Assembly (NCBI RefSeq): GCF_001902635.1
Contig: NZ_MJAO01000010.1
Span: 1-64,000 of the forward strand
Length of the DNA: 64,000 bases
From: Serratia marcescens
Lineage (GTDB): Bacteria > Pseudomonadota > Gammaproteobacteria > Enterobacterales > Enterobacteriaceae
Direction of reading: 5' to 3'
Of the stretch, positions 17,361-26,046 are shown piece after piece. The translations under genes were made by a program, and so were the position numbers. Numbering within the stretch: position 1 is the stretch's first letter; the number at the start of each line of letters is the position of its first letter. A model generated the notes under the pieces. That model worked only from the letters and a program-made list of their open reading frames with translations. It had not been told where the DNA came from and searched no databases.

Positions 17361-19664
17361 TCAGGAGGCGGGATCGGCCGCTTCGACCTTCAGCGACACC
17401 AGGCCGATGCCCAGCTTCTTCGGCGTAAAGCCGCCGCTGGCACCTTCTTTCGGCTCGGTGGGGGCCGGCGGCGTAATGCTGATCTTTTGCGCGCCGCGCG
17501 GGTTGTCGAAGCGCAGGGTGACGGTGCTGTCCTGCTCGCCGAGCGACACGAAGCGCTCTTCGTCGCCGACGCGCACCGAAATCGGCTCGCCGACGTTGTT
17601 GCCGTAGGCGCGGGCGCGCAGCACCAGATCGAAGGTGTGCGGCAGCGGAGCGACGTAATCGATGTCGACCGCCGGCGCCAGGTTGGCGTCGGACCAGCGG
17701 CCCCACTCCTCAACGCCGGAAACGCCGGTGATGGCTTTCACCTGTTCCGGCATGCCGGGCAGCATAAACTCGATGGCGTCCGCCCGGTACTTCATCGCCG
17801 TGTCGTCCACCTGCAGACGGGCGACGGCGTTTTGGTAATCGGCGACGCTGTCGGCCGCCGGGGCGTTAAAACTCACCTTGCCGCGGAAGCGTTCGCCGCT
17901 GGCCTGCACGATCTGTGGCGGTGAGGCCAGGGTGCCGGAGGCCACGCAGATGTCGGTGCTCAGCGCCAGCTGCGGTGCCCAGACCCGGCCGATCTCGTAG
18001 CATTTATCGACCCAGACGAATTTTTCCCCCGCCCCCAGCCCGGCCAGCTGCTTGCGCAGCGGGGTGGAGAGGTAGACGTTGAACATCGGTTCGATGCGGT
18101 TATCGTTCACCCGTAAAATGAACGGCACCTTGTAGGTAACGCCGGAGAAACTGAAGCTGCGTTGGCGGGTATCGACGCTGTAGTCGCTGATGCGGTTCGG
18201 CAGGCCCCACTGGTTGATCACCGCCGGTTTCCAGCCGTTGATTTTCTCTTCGATGTTCAGGAACACGGTAGACAGCGACGGCGCCGACAGGCTGCTGCGG
18301 CCAAGGCCGATGTAGTTGTCGCCACCCATCACGTCCAGCACCGTGGCACCGTTGTCCAGCGTGCTGCGCTTCTCGTGGCGCTGTTCCGCCTGCGGTCGGG
18401 TGCCGTCGATGATGAAGAACAGGTTGCGGCGCTTCTGTTTGGTCAGGGTGTCGTAGGCGGTGTTGTTCATCGCCAAATGATCGGAAGACACCACGATCAC
18501 GGTGTTGTTGAAGTAGGGCGAGCGCTTGATCTTGTCGATCAGCGCGGCGATGTGCTGCTGGCTGCAGGCCACCGCGCTCAGCGAGCGGTTCTCCTTGTTC
18601 TGCCAGGCGTAAGACCGCTTGCTGCAGCCGGCGGAGATAAAGCCGTCCGGGTGATGGGTGTCGACGGTCAGGGTAAACAACGAGAACGGCTGGCGCTGTT
18701 TGGAGAGTTCGACGAACTTGCCGTACACCACGTCCAGTACGGTGTCGTCGTACCAGCCCCAGTCGTTTTTGTAGCTCGGATCGGCGACCTGCTCGCGCAG
18801 CTCTTTGAAACCGTAAACGTGGTCGAAGCCGTGGGATTTCAGGAAAGTGTCTTTACCGGCGAACGCCAGCTCGGCGCCCTGATAGAAATAGTTGCTGTAG
18901 CCGGCGGCCTTCAGCACGTCGCCCAGGCAGACGTTCTCCGGGTAGAAGGTGGAGACCGCGCTGGAGGCGTTGCCGTCGAAGGGGGCGAACAGCGGAATGC
19001 CGCACTGCGAAGCGACCATGCCGGCGATGGTATAGCCGGTGCCCGGCAGCTGCTGGGTGTTGCTGAAGTCGATGCTGTCGGCGCGCAGGGCGTTCAGCTC
19101 GTCGGCCAGATCGGGGAACAGTTCGTTATCGAAGTAGGTGCGCTCGAGGCTTTCGGCATAGATGTAGACCAGGTTCGGCCGTTTGCCCTGCACGGTCTTT
19201 TTCGGCGCCTTGTAGTAGGTGGTGAAATCGGCGGTATCGCCGACGATCTGGCTCTTGACCAGCAGCGAAATGTCCTGAAACGCCGGGGTGGTACCGACCG
19301 AAAACAGCGCCAGCAGCACGGCGACGATGCTGTAGGCCACGCTGCTGCCTTTGGCTCTGCGGCGCAGCAGGCTGCGGGCCAGCACGGCGAAGATAAGCCC
19401 CAGCGCCGCCAGCAGGCCGATAAACGGCAGCACGTATTTGCTGACGCCCGCGCCCTTCAGGCTACTGGTGACGGTGTAGATCACCGCGTCGGTGATGCCG
19501 TCGCCGGTGAAGTAGTTGCTGGCGATCAGGATGACGTTCAGCACCAGATAGCTGCCGAGCAGCGTCAGCAAAATGGCGAACCACCAACGGTTGGCGGCGG
19601 CCCGGGTGCGATAAATCAATATCGACGCTAAGAAAAGAACAAATGAAACGACTGCTAAAACCAT
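17361..19664 (-). CDS. opgB: Phosphoglycerol transferase I
   Basis: A 767-residue inner-membrane enzyme (E. coli OpgB/MdoB 763). Four hydrophobic segments fill residues 1-140. A large periplasmic alkaline-phosphatase-type (LTA synthase-like) domain follows, with NLVYIYAESLERTYFD holding the nucleophile region, QLPGTGYTIAGM, TVDTHHPDG and VVSSDHLAMNN metal-binding motifs. It transfers phosphoglycerol from phosphatidylglycerol to osmoregulated periplasmic glucans. It is a single gene on the minus strand, unrelated to the neighbouring clusters. Confidence 0.95.
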   Translation of the reverse strand: MVLAVVSFVLFLASILIYRTRAAANRWWFAILLTLLGSYLVLNVILIASNYFTGDGITDAVIYTVTSSLKGAGVSKYVLPFIGLLAALGLIFAVLARSLLRRRAKGSSVAYSIVAVLLALFSVGTTPAFQDISLLVKSQIVGDTADFTTYYKAPKKTVQGKRPNLVYIYAESLERTYFDNELFPDLADELNALRADSIDFSNTQQLPGTGYTIAGMVASQCGIPLFAPFDGNASSAVSTFYPENVCLGDVLKAAGYSNYFYQGAELAFAGKDTFLKSHGFDHVYGFKELREQVADPSYKNDWGWYDDTVLDVVYGKFVELSKQRQPFSLFTLTVDTHHPDGFISAGCSKRSYAWQNKENRSLSAVACSQQHIAALIDKIKRSPYFNNTVIVVSSDHLAMNNTAYDTLTKQKRRNLFFIIDGTRPQAEQRHEKRSTLDNGATVLDVMGGDNYIGLGRSSLSAPSLSTVFLNIEEKINGWKPAVINQWGLPNRISDYSVDTRQRSFSFSGVTYKVPFILRVNDNRIEPMFNVYLSTPLRKQLAGLGAGEKFVWVDKCYEIGRVWAPQLALSTDICVASGTLASPPQIVQASGERFRGKVSFNAPAADSVADYQNAVARLQVDDTAMKYRADAIEFMLPGMPEQVKAITGVSGVEEWGRWSDANLAPAVDIDYVAPLPHTFDLVLRARAYGNNVGEPISVRVGDEERFVSLGEQDSTVTLRFDNPRGAQKISITPPAPTEPKEGASGGFTPKKLGIGLVSLKVEAADPAS

Positions 19665-19937
19665 CCGCCAAACCTTGTCTGATTGGAAAAAACTGTTGCT
19701 GCCCTGGTCTGCGCCGCTGAACCCGCCGCGGTGCGAAAAGTGAAGGGTATAGCCTATTGCCGGCGGCGGAGCAACGCGCGCTGTATCGCTACGGCCGACG
19801 ATCGCCGGCTATTGTACATTTTTATGACAACCGTGTGACGTTAATCACTCGGGCGGCGAGATCTTGCCGCCCGGCGGTTTCGCTCTACGCTTAATGAGTG
19901 CCACGACGGCGCGCCCATCAGCCATTCAGGAGGAAGT

Positions 19938-20678
19938 ATGCAGACGATTTCCGCAGCGGTTCTCGACGATCTGGCCCCGCAAGGCGTATTGCGCGCGGCG
20001 ATCAACTACGGCAATCCGGTGCTGGCGCAGGCCGGGGTGGATGGTAAACCGCAGGGGGCTTCGGTGGCGTTGGCCACCGCGCTGGCCCGTGAACTGGGCG
20101 TGGGGCTGGAGCTGGTCACCTATGACGCGGCGGGCAAGGTATTCGCCGACCTGGACAGCGGCGCCTGGAACCTGGCGTTTATGGCCATCGAACCGGTGCG
20201 CGCGGCGCAGATCGCCTTCAGCGAACCGTATGTGATCATCGAGGGGACTTACCTGGTGGCGAACGACGCGCCTTACTTTGAGGTGGCGCAGCTCGACAGG
20301 CCGGAGGTGCGCATTGCGGTTGGCAAGGGTGCCGCCTACGATCTGTTTTTATCGCGCACGCTGCAGCAGGCACAGCTGGTGCGGGCGGCAACCTCCGCCG
20401 AGGCCATCGCGCTGTTTTTCGAACAGGGGCTGGAAGCCGCCGCCGGCGTGCGACAACCCTTGCTGGCCGCGGCGGCCACTCATCCTGGTTATCGGGTGCT
20501 GGCGGGGCACTTCACCGCTATCCGTCAGGCGTTGGCGGTGCCGCGGCAAAAAACGCAGGGCGCCGCCTACGTGAACGATTTTATCGAGCGCTGCAAAGCC
20601 AATGGGTTGGTGAAGGCGGCCTTGCAGCGCAGCGGCCAGGGCGAGGTGACGGTGGCGCCGCCGGCCGCCTCGGCGTGA
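19938..20678 (+). CDS. Family 3 solute-binding-like protein without signal peptide
   Basis: A 246-residue protein with the fold signature of amino-acid ABC solute-binding proteins: LRAAINYGNPVLA near the N-terminus, GASVALATALARELGV, AGKVFADLDSGAWNLAFMAIEP and RAAQIAFSEPYV. No signal peptide is visible, so it may stay in the cytoplasm as a ligand-binding or enzyme-like protein rather than feed a transporter. AGGAGG precedes the ATG at 19938. No permease or ATPase is next to it in the same direction. It converges on the thi operon with its stop touching the stop of thiY. The ligand is unknown. Confidence 0.75.
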   Translation: MQTISAAVLDDLAPQGVLRAAINYGNPVLAQAGVDGKPQGASVALATALARELGVGLELVTYDAAGKVFADLDSGAWNLAFMAIEPVRAAQIAFSEPYVIIEGTYLVANDAPYFEVAQLDRPEVRIAVGKGAAYDLFLSRTLQQAQLVRAATSAEAIALFFEQGLEAAAGVRQPLLAAAATHPGYRVLAGHFTAIRQALAVPRQKTQGAAYVNDFIERCKANGLVKAALQRSGQGEVTVAPPAASA

Positions 20679-21614
20679 TCAGTTCAGCTCCACCGCGTAC
20701 CGTTCTACCGGGGTGATTTTCTTGATCAGCTTATTGTCGAACAGGAACTGCTCGTAAGCCTGATAGCGGGCGCGATCCAGCTTCGCCGGATCGCGCGCGA
20801 ACAGCGGCAGGCTGGCTTGCCATGCCTGTTTGTTCAGCTCGGTATTCAGCTCCGGGTGCGCCTTGGCGAACGCCAGCCAGGTGTCTTGCGGGTGCGCGTG
20901 CAGGTAGTCGCTGCCTTTCTTCAACGCGGCGAGGAACCTGCGAATTTTCGGTTCGTTCACCGCATCGCGGTTGGCGACGATGATCAGTTCGTCGTAGGCC
21001 GGCACACCGTAGTCTTCGACGTTGAACACCACCGGCTCCTTGCCTTGCAGCTTCAGCTCCAGCGCTTCGATGTTGCGATAACCGCCGATCACCGCATCGA
21101 CCTGGCCCGCCAGCAGGGCGCTGGTCAGTTGGAAGTTGACGTTGATCAGCTTAATGTCCTGCGGCTTGAGGTGCTCGTGTTCGACCATGGTGGCCAGCGT
21201 CGCTTGTTCGATGCCGCTGACCGAGTAACCTACCGTTTTGCCCTTGAGATCCGCCGGCGACGTGATGTTTTTATCCAGCGCAATCACCGTATTCAGCGGC
21301 GTATTGATCAGCGTGCCGACGCGCATCAGCGGCAGGCCCTGATCGGCGAAGAAGTGCAGCTGCGGCTGGTAGGTGATGGCGAGATCGGCCTGTTTGGCGG
21401 CCACCAACCTCGGCGGCAGCGCCGGATCGGACGGCGGCACGATCTTGACGTCCAGCCCTTCGGCCTTGAAGGCACCGATCTGCTCGGCCACCATAATCGG
21501 CGCGTGATCGGGGTTGATGTACCAGTCGAGTACCAGCGTCAGCTTTTCGGCCGCGTCAGCCTGTCCGGTGATGGCGGCGCCGAGCAGCAGCCCGCAAACG
21601 GTTTGTTTGATCAT
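20679..21614 (-). CDS. thiY: ThiY-like periplasmic binding protein for a thiamine pyrimidine precursor
   Basis: A 311-residue NMT1/THI5-like binding protein. The signal peptide is about residues 1-20 (cut after ADA), followed by LTLVLDWYINPDHAPIMVA, the hallmark segment of pyrimidine-precursor binding proteins. It presumably delivers N-formyl-4-amino-5-aminomethyl-2-methylpyrimidine or a relative to the ThiX permease. I take the ATG at 21614 because it starts a good signal peptide. The longer open frame upstream overlaps thiX. It is the last gene of the tenA-thiZ-thiX-thiY operon behind a TPP riboswitch. Confidence 0.85.
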   Translation of the reverse strand: MIKQTVCGLLLGAAITGQADAAEKLTLVLDWYINPDHAPIMVAEQIGAFKAEGLDVKIVPPSDPALPPRLVAAKQADLAITYQPQLHFFADQGLPLMRVGTLINTPLNTVIALDKNITSPADLKGKTVGYSVSGIEQATLATMVEHEHLKPQDIKLINVNFQLTSALLAGQVDAVIGGYRNIEALELKLQGKEPVVFNVEDYGVPAYDELIIVANRDAVNEPKIRRFLAALKKGSDYLHAHPQDTWLAFAKAHPELNTELNKQAWQASLPLFARDPAKLDRARYQAYEQFLFDNKLIKKITPVERYAVELN

Positions 21615-21649
21615 GGTCGTTCCTTTATCCCTGGTTATGGTTGCAATCA

Positions 21650-22417
21650 TCAGTCGTTTTCCGGCGCCCAGGCGATCAGGTGCCGCAGTAGCGCATCCAC
21701 CGTGGCCCACAGCAGCACGGTCATCAGCACCAAAATAAACAGCGCGGCGAAGCAGACGTCGGTCTGCATGCGCGCGTTGGCGTTCAGCATCACGTAGCCC
21801 AGCCCTTCGGCCGAGCCGACCCATTCCCCGATGATGGCACCGATCGGCGCAACGGCGGCGGCCATGCGCAGGCCGGAGCCGAAGGCCGGCAGCGCCGCCA
21901 TCAGCCGCACGTGCCGCAGCTGCGCCCAGCGCGAAGCGCGCATCGTGCGCGCCAGATCGAGATAGTCGTTGTTGACCCGGCGCAGACCGTCAAAAAAGGC
22001 CGACACCACCGGGAAGAAGATCACCAGCACCGCCATCGCCACCTTGGCGCTCATGCCGAAGCCGAACCACAGCACCAGCAGCGGGGCCAGGGCGAACACC
22101 GGTATCGCCTGGCTGGTGAGCACCAACGGCATCAGCCAGCGCTGCAGGCGCGGCGAGAAGATCATGCACAGCGCCAGCGCCGCGCCGAGCAACACGCCGA
22201 GCACCAGCCCGCTGACGATCTCCGAAGCGGTGACCAGCGTGTGCCAGGCGAGATAGCCGCGCCCCTCCCACAGCGCCTGCGCCACCGCGCCCGGCGTGGG
22301 CAGCAGAAAGGCGGGAATGCCGCTTTGCGCCGCCAGCCACCACAGCAGCAGCAGGCCGACGAACACCGTCAACCCGCGCCGCAGGCGGGTGAGGCCGCGT
22401 TCCTGGCTAAGGTTCAT
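21650..22417 (-). CDS. thiX: ThiX-like ABC transporter permease
   Basis: A 255-residue integral membrane protein with about six segments. It has the permease EAA-like loop (RHVRLMAALPAFGSGLRMAAAVAPIGAI) that contacts the ATPase. It belongs to the SsuC/TauC/ThiX class. It overlaps the ATPase gene upstream by 4 nt (ATGA) and lies 35 nt before thiY. Riboswitch control and the tenA neighbour indicate uptake of thiamine pyrimidine salvage compounds. Confidence 0.87.
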   Translation of the reverse strand: MNLSQERGLTRLRRGLTVFVGLLLLWWLAAQSGIPAFLLPTPGAVAQALWEGRGYLAWHTLVTASEIVSGLVLGVLLGAALALCMIFSPRLQRWLMPLVLTSQAIPVFALAPLLVLWFGFGMSAKVAMAVLVIFFPVVSAFFDGLRRVNNDYLDLARTMRASRWAQLRHVRLMAALPAFGSGLRMAAAVAPIGAIIGEWVGSAEGLGYVMLNANARMQTDVCFAALFILVLMTVLLWATVDALLRHLIAWAPEND

Positions 22418-23154
22418 TGCGCCGCCCTCACCAGCTGTTGCAGCAGCTCGGCCTGGCTTTTCAGCAGGTCGGCGTCATCCGGCGCGCGCGGCGGCTGCCC
22501 GGCAATGAGGTGGGTATCGTCGAGGCCCAGCGGCCAGGGCGACAGCACCAGCAGCCGGTGGCTCAGGCGGCAGGCCTCCATCGGATCGTGGGTGATCAGC
22601 AGCACGGTGTTTTGCGCCAGCAGCTCGGCAGCCAGGCTCTGGATCTCGGCGCGGGTAATGGCGTCCAGCGCGGAAAAGGGTTCGTCCATCAGCACGATCG
22701 GCTGGCGTTCGTAGAGCGTGCGGGCGATGGCGGCGCGCTGGCGCATGCCGCCGGACAGCGCGGCGGGCAGGCTGCGACCATGAGTGGCCAGGCCCACGCG
22801 CTCGAGCAGATGCGCCGCCCACGCCCGATCCGGTGTTTCGCCGCGCAGCCGCGAGCCGAGGGCGACGTTCTCTTCGATGGTCAGCCACGGGTAAAGCAGA
22901 TCTCTTTGCCCCATATAGGCGATGCGCCCGGCGATCGGCAGGCCGTCGCTGCCGCTCACCGTGCCCGAGGTAGCCCGCTCCAGCCCGGCGATGATCTTCA
23001 GCAGGCTGGTTTTGCCGGCGCCGCTGGCGCCGAGCAGGGCGACGAAGCTGCCGCCGGCGATGTCGAAGCTCAGCCGGTCGAAGACGATTTGCTGACCGAA
23101 ACGCAGGCTGAGATCCCGCACCTGGATGCCGGGCGGGAGAAGCTGGGAGGTCAT
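22414..23154 (-). CDS. thiZ: ThiZ-like ABC transporter ATPase
   Basis: A 246-residue nucleotide-binding subunit with Walker A GASGAGKTS, signature ALSGGMRQR, Walker B IVLMDEPFSALD and switch His (LLITHDP). It is closest in type to SsuB/TauB/ThiZ ATPases. The start at 23154 overlaps the tenA stop (ATGA), so the two are probably translationally coupled. It powers the ThiXY uptake system. Confidence 0.88.
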   Translation of the reverse strand: MTSQLLPPGIQVRDLSLRFGQQIVFDRLSFDIAGGSFVALLGASGAGKTSLLKIIAGLERATSGTVSGSDGLPIAGRIAYMGQRDLLYPWLTIEENVALGSRLRGETPDRAWAAHLLERVGLATHGRSLPAALSGGMRQRAAIARTLYERQPIVLMDEPFSALDAITRAEIQSLAAELLAQNTVLLITHDPMEACRLSHRLLVLSPWPLGLDDTHLIAGQPPRAPDDADLLKSQAELLQQLVRAAQ

Positions 23155-23834
23155 GAGGCGTTCAGCCCCATTTGCCAAAATGCCGATTCCAGCTGGGTAG
23201 CGGTGGTGAAAATCTGCGCCAGCTCGGTGAGGCGGCCTGGTGCGCCGCGCTGGTGGCCGACGGTCTCGAGCAGCTCGATGGCGGCACGCACGCCGGCCAG
23301 ATAGCCTTCGTCGCCGTAGTTGCGGATCCAGGAGGCATAAGGATTGCCCTCCATCTTGGTGGCGGGGTCGTGCAGCAGCCGCAGGCCGATTTCGGCATAG
23401 CCGGCCACGCAGGGCAGCAGGCCGGCCAGCAGATCGAGGGCGTCGCCGGCATGGCCGATATCCAGCACGTAGCGGGTGTAGTTCATGGTCTCCGCCGCTT
23501 CCGGCTGGGCGGCGATCTGCGCTTCGCTCAGCCCCCATTCGGCGCAGTAGGCCACGTGCAGCGGCAGTTCGGCGACGATGCCGTTGAGCGAGGCGGTGGC
23601 GGCACGCATTTCCGGCAGAGTGCGCAGCTTACTGACCAGCAGCGCGTAGGCGCGGGCGAAGTGCAGCAGGAACAGGTAGTCCTGGGTCAGGTAGCGGCGA
23701 AAAGCGCGTTCGGGCAAGGTGCCGGCGGCCAGCTGCTGCAGAAACGGGTGATCGACGTAGTCCTGCCAGTGGCTGCCGGCTTGTTGGCGCAGCCGGCCGT
23801 AAAGACCGCTTTCGAACAGGGTGGTGATGGACAT
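23151..23834 (-). CDS. tenA: TenA, aminopyrimidine aminohydrolase (thiaminase II)
   Basis: A 227-residue all-helical TenA-family enzyme. Motifs include YLTQDYLFLLHFARAY, HVAYCAEWG, and Cys142 in LLPCVAGYAEIG, the position of the catalytic Cys, with a C-terminal Glu (TTATQLESAFW). It hydrolyses amino-methylpyrimidine breakdown products of thiamine to HMP for salvage. AAGGAGGT lies 4 nt before the ATG at 23834. It is the first gene of the operon directly after a TPP riboswitch. Confidence 0.93.
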   Translation of the reverse strand: MSITTLFESGLYGRLRQQAGSHWQDYVDHPFLQQLAAGTLPERAFRRYLTQDYLFLLHFARAYALLVSKLRTLPEMRAATASLNGIVAELPLHVAYCAEWGLSEAQIAAQPEAAETMNYTRYVLDIGHAGDALDLLAGLLPCVAGYAEIGLRLLHDPATKMEGNPYASWIRNYGDEGYLAGVRAAIELLETVGHQRGAPGRLTELAQIFTTATQLESAFWQMGLNAS

Positions 23835-23910
23835 GGGACCTCCTTGAGTCAGTGGAGATCCGGGCACGCTGGGGTATGAACAGGCAACGGGTAATAGTGC
23901 TGTTGCCTAA

Positions 23911-23993
23911 CCGTCCCTTCGCTGGCATGACCCAGATCAGGTTCAAAGGGTTCGGCTTGCACCATCTCAGCCCGTAACAGGACACCCCTCGGA
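23911..23993 (-). ncRNA. TPP riboswitch (thi box) of the tenA-thiZXY operon
   Basis: Read on the minus strand, the leader has all conserved THI-element blocks in order: GGGGTGTCC, GGGCTGAGA, GAACCTGATCTGGGTCATGC and AGCGAAGGGA. A 7-bp hairpin (AGGCAAC / GTTGCCT, 23882-23908) follows and ends about 50 nt before tenA. It may be part of the expression platform. TPP binding should turn the operon down. Confidence 0.95.
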
Positions 23994-24149
23994 GCTGCTT
24001 GTTATACGACATTTGTTTTTTGATTACAATCGCCGGGCGGCGCGGCGGCAATCGGTTCGTTTAGTGCGATCGGGGGCGATTTTGCTGGCGCAGGGCGCGC
24101 GATTTTTGTCACTGTAGGCCGATGATTTTGCCTTTGAGGACGATGCCCG

Positions 24150-25172
24150 ATGAAAAAGATTGGTTTTCTCTCGTTTGGCCACTGGTCGCCTTCCGCCCAG
24201 TCCGGCACCCGTTCCGCGGCGGATGCGCTGCTGCAGTCAATCGATCTGGCGGTCGCCGCCGAAGATCTGGGGGCGGACGGCGCCTATTTTCGCGTGCACC
24301 ATTTTGCGCGCCAGCTGGGATCGCCGTTCCCGCTGCTGGCCGCCATCGGCGCCAAAACCCAACGCATCGAGATCGGTACCGGCGTGATCGACATGCGCTA
24401 TGAAAACCCGCTGTACATGGTCGAAGACGCCGGTGCGGCGGATCTGATCGCCGGCGGGCGTTTGCAGCTCGGCATCAGCCGCGGCTCGCCGGAGCAGGTG
24501 ATCGACGGTTGGCGCTATTTCGGCTATGCCCCGGCCGACGGCGAGACCGACGCGGACATGGCCCGCCGCCACACCGAAGTGTTTCTGGAAGCGCTGCGCG
24601 GCGAAGGGTTCGCCGAACCCAATCCACAGCCGATGTTCCCGAATCCGCCCGGCCTGCTGCGGCCGGAGCCATTTTCCGCCGGGCTGCGCGACCGCATCTG
24701 GTGGGGCGCCGGTTCGAATGCGACCGCCGTCTGGGCGGCGAAGCTGGGCATGAACCTGCAAAGTTCGACGCTCAAGAACGATGAGACCGGCGAACCCTTC
24801 CACATCCAGCAGGCCAAGCAGATCCGCGCCTACCGCGCCGCCTGGCAAGAGGCCGGCCATGCGCGTGAGCCGCGGGTTTCCGTGAGCCGCAGCATCTTCG
24901 CGCTGGTGGATCAGCGGGATCGCAATTACTTCGGCGGCAGCGGCAAGGAGGGCGACCAGCTGGGGTATATCGACGCGCAGACGCGGGCGATCTTCGGCCG
25001 CAGCTATGCCGCCGAACCGGACGTGCTGATCAAACAGCTGGCGCAGGACGAGGCCATCGCCGAAGCGGATACATTGCTGCTGACCGTGCCTAACCAACTG
25101 GGCGTGGATTACAACGCCCACGTCATCGAATCGATTTTAACCCATATTGCGCCGGCGCTTGGCTGGCGTTAA
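24150..25172 (+). CDS. LLM-class (luciferase-like) flavin-dependent monooxygenase
   Basis: A 340-residue bacterial-luciferase-like TIM barrel. Visible segments include the N-terminal KIGFLSFGHW, the DLGADGAYFRVHHFARQLGSPFPLLAAIG stretch typical of the family, and GRLQLGISRGSP. These enzymes use reduced FMN or F420 to oxidise small substrates. The substrate cannot be told from sequence. It is divergent from tenA and followed 13 nt later by an SDR gene, likely its operon partner. The start at 24150 is supported by a GAGGACGAT purine stretch upstream. Confidence 0.85.
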   Translation: MKKIGFLSFGHWSPSAQSGTRSAADALLQSIDLAVAAEDLGADGAYFRVHHFARQLGSPFPLLAAIGAKTQRIEIGTGVIDMRYENPLYMVEDAGAADLIAGGRLQLGISRGSPEQVIDGWRYFGYAPADGETDADMARRHTEVFLEALRGEGFAEPNPQPMFPNPPGLLRPEPFSAGLRDRIWWGAGSNATAVWAAKLGMNLQSSTLKNDETGEPFHIQQAKQIRAYRAAWQEAGHAREPRVSVSRSIFALVDQRDRNYFGGSGKEGDQLGYIDAQTRAIFGRSYAAEPDVLIKQLAQDEAIAEADTLLLTVPNQLGVDYNAHVIESILTHIAPALGWR

Positions 25173-25185
25173 ACGGAGGCTTGGC

Positions 25186-25920
25186 ATGTCACGTATTTTC
25201 ATTACCGGCTCGGTGGACGGACTGGGCCGCGCCGCCGCGCAAACGCTGTTGGACGAAGGGCATCAGGTTATTTTGCATGCGCGTGAGCCCGGCCGGCTGG
25301 AGGCGGTGCGCGATCTGCTGGATCGGGGTGCGCAGGCGGTGCTCGGCGATCTGTCCGATGTGCAGCAGATCCGGCAGCTCGCCGAGCAGGTCAATCGCCT
25401 TGGCCGCCCGGACGCGGTGATCCACAACGCCGGTATGTTTACCGGGCCGCAGGTGATGCCGGTGAACGTCATTGCGCCCTACATGCTGACGGCCCTGATC
25501 GAACGCCCCGAACGTATCGTCTACCTGAGCAGCAGCATGCACTTTGACGGCGTGCCGGAACTGAACGGCGTGGATTGGCTCGGCGGCGCAGCCGGCTCTT
25601 ATTCGGACAGCAAGCTGTTCGTCACCGCGCTGGCCGCCGCCGTGGCGCGCCTGTGGCCCGGCGTCATCAGCAGCGCGGTCGATCCGGGCTGGGTGCCGAC
25701 CAAAATGGGCGGTGCGGATGCGCCCGACGATCTGGCGCTGGGGCATGTGACGCAGGCGTGGCTGGTGACCAGCGATGAGCCGCAGGCCCTGGCGTCCGGC
25801 AGCTATTGGCACCATCAGCAACGGTTCGATCCCCACGCCGCGGTGCATGACGAAGCGTTTCAGACGGCGCTGCTGGCGCAATTGGCGCGCGCCAGCGGGG
25901 TGAGCCTGCCGCAGGTTTGA
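25186..25920 (+). CDS. Short-chain dehydrogenase/reductase
   Basis: A 244-residue SDR with cofactor motif TGSVDGLGRAAA (TGxxxGxG), HNAG in the NNAG position, catalytic Ser in VYLSSSMHF, and YSDSKLF as YxxxK. The active site is complete, so it should reduce or oxidise a carbonyl with NAD(P)H. The substrate is unknown. ACGGAGG precedes the ATG. It sits just after the flavin monooxygenase and is closed by a strong terminator. Confidence 0.87.
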   Translation: MSRIFITGSVDGLGRAAAQTLLDEGHQVILHAREPGRLEAVRDLLDRGAQAVLGDLSDVQQIRQLAEQVNRLGRPDAVIHNAGMFTGPQVMPVNVIAPYMLTALIERPERIVYLSSSMHFDGVPELNGVDWLGGAAGSYSDSKLFVTALAAAVARLWPGVISSAVDPGWVPTKMGGADAPDDLALGHVTQAWLVTSDEPQALASGSYWHHQQRFDPHAAVHDEAFQTALLAQLARASGVSLPQV

Positions 25921-25936
25921 GGGCAGTGATTTGCCG

Positions 25937-25966
25937 GCCCGTCGGTGCTTGCCGGCGGGCTTTTTT
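25937..25966 (+). terminator. Rho-independent terminator after the SDR gene
   Basis: A 9-bp stem GCCCGTCGG / CCGGCGGGC is followed by six T on the + strand, 16 nt after the SDR stop. A classic intrinsic terminator. Confidence 0.92.
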
Positions 25967-26046
25967 ATGCCCGCAGGGTGAACCGGCGAGGCTTTTCTTA
26001 TACAGTGGCTGTCTGACCTGTTTTGCTCTTTCTTCCTATTATCGCC

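Noticed and set aside
18162..19631. Long + strand open frame opposite opgB (489 codons)
   Set aside because: Antisense shadow of opgB, with repetitive composition and no domain features.
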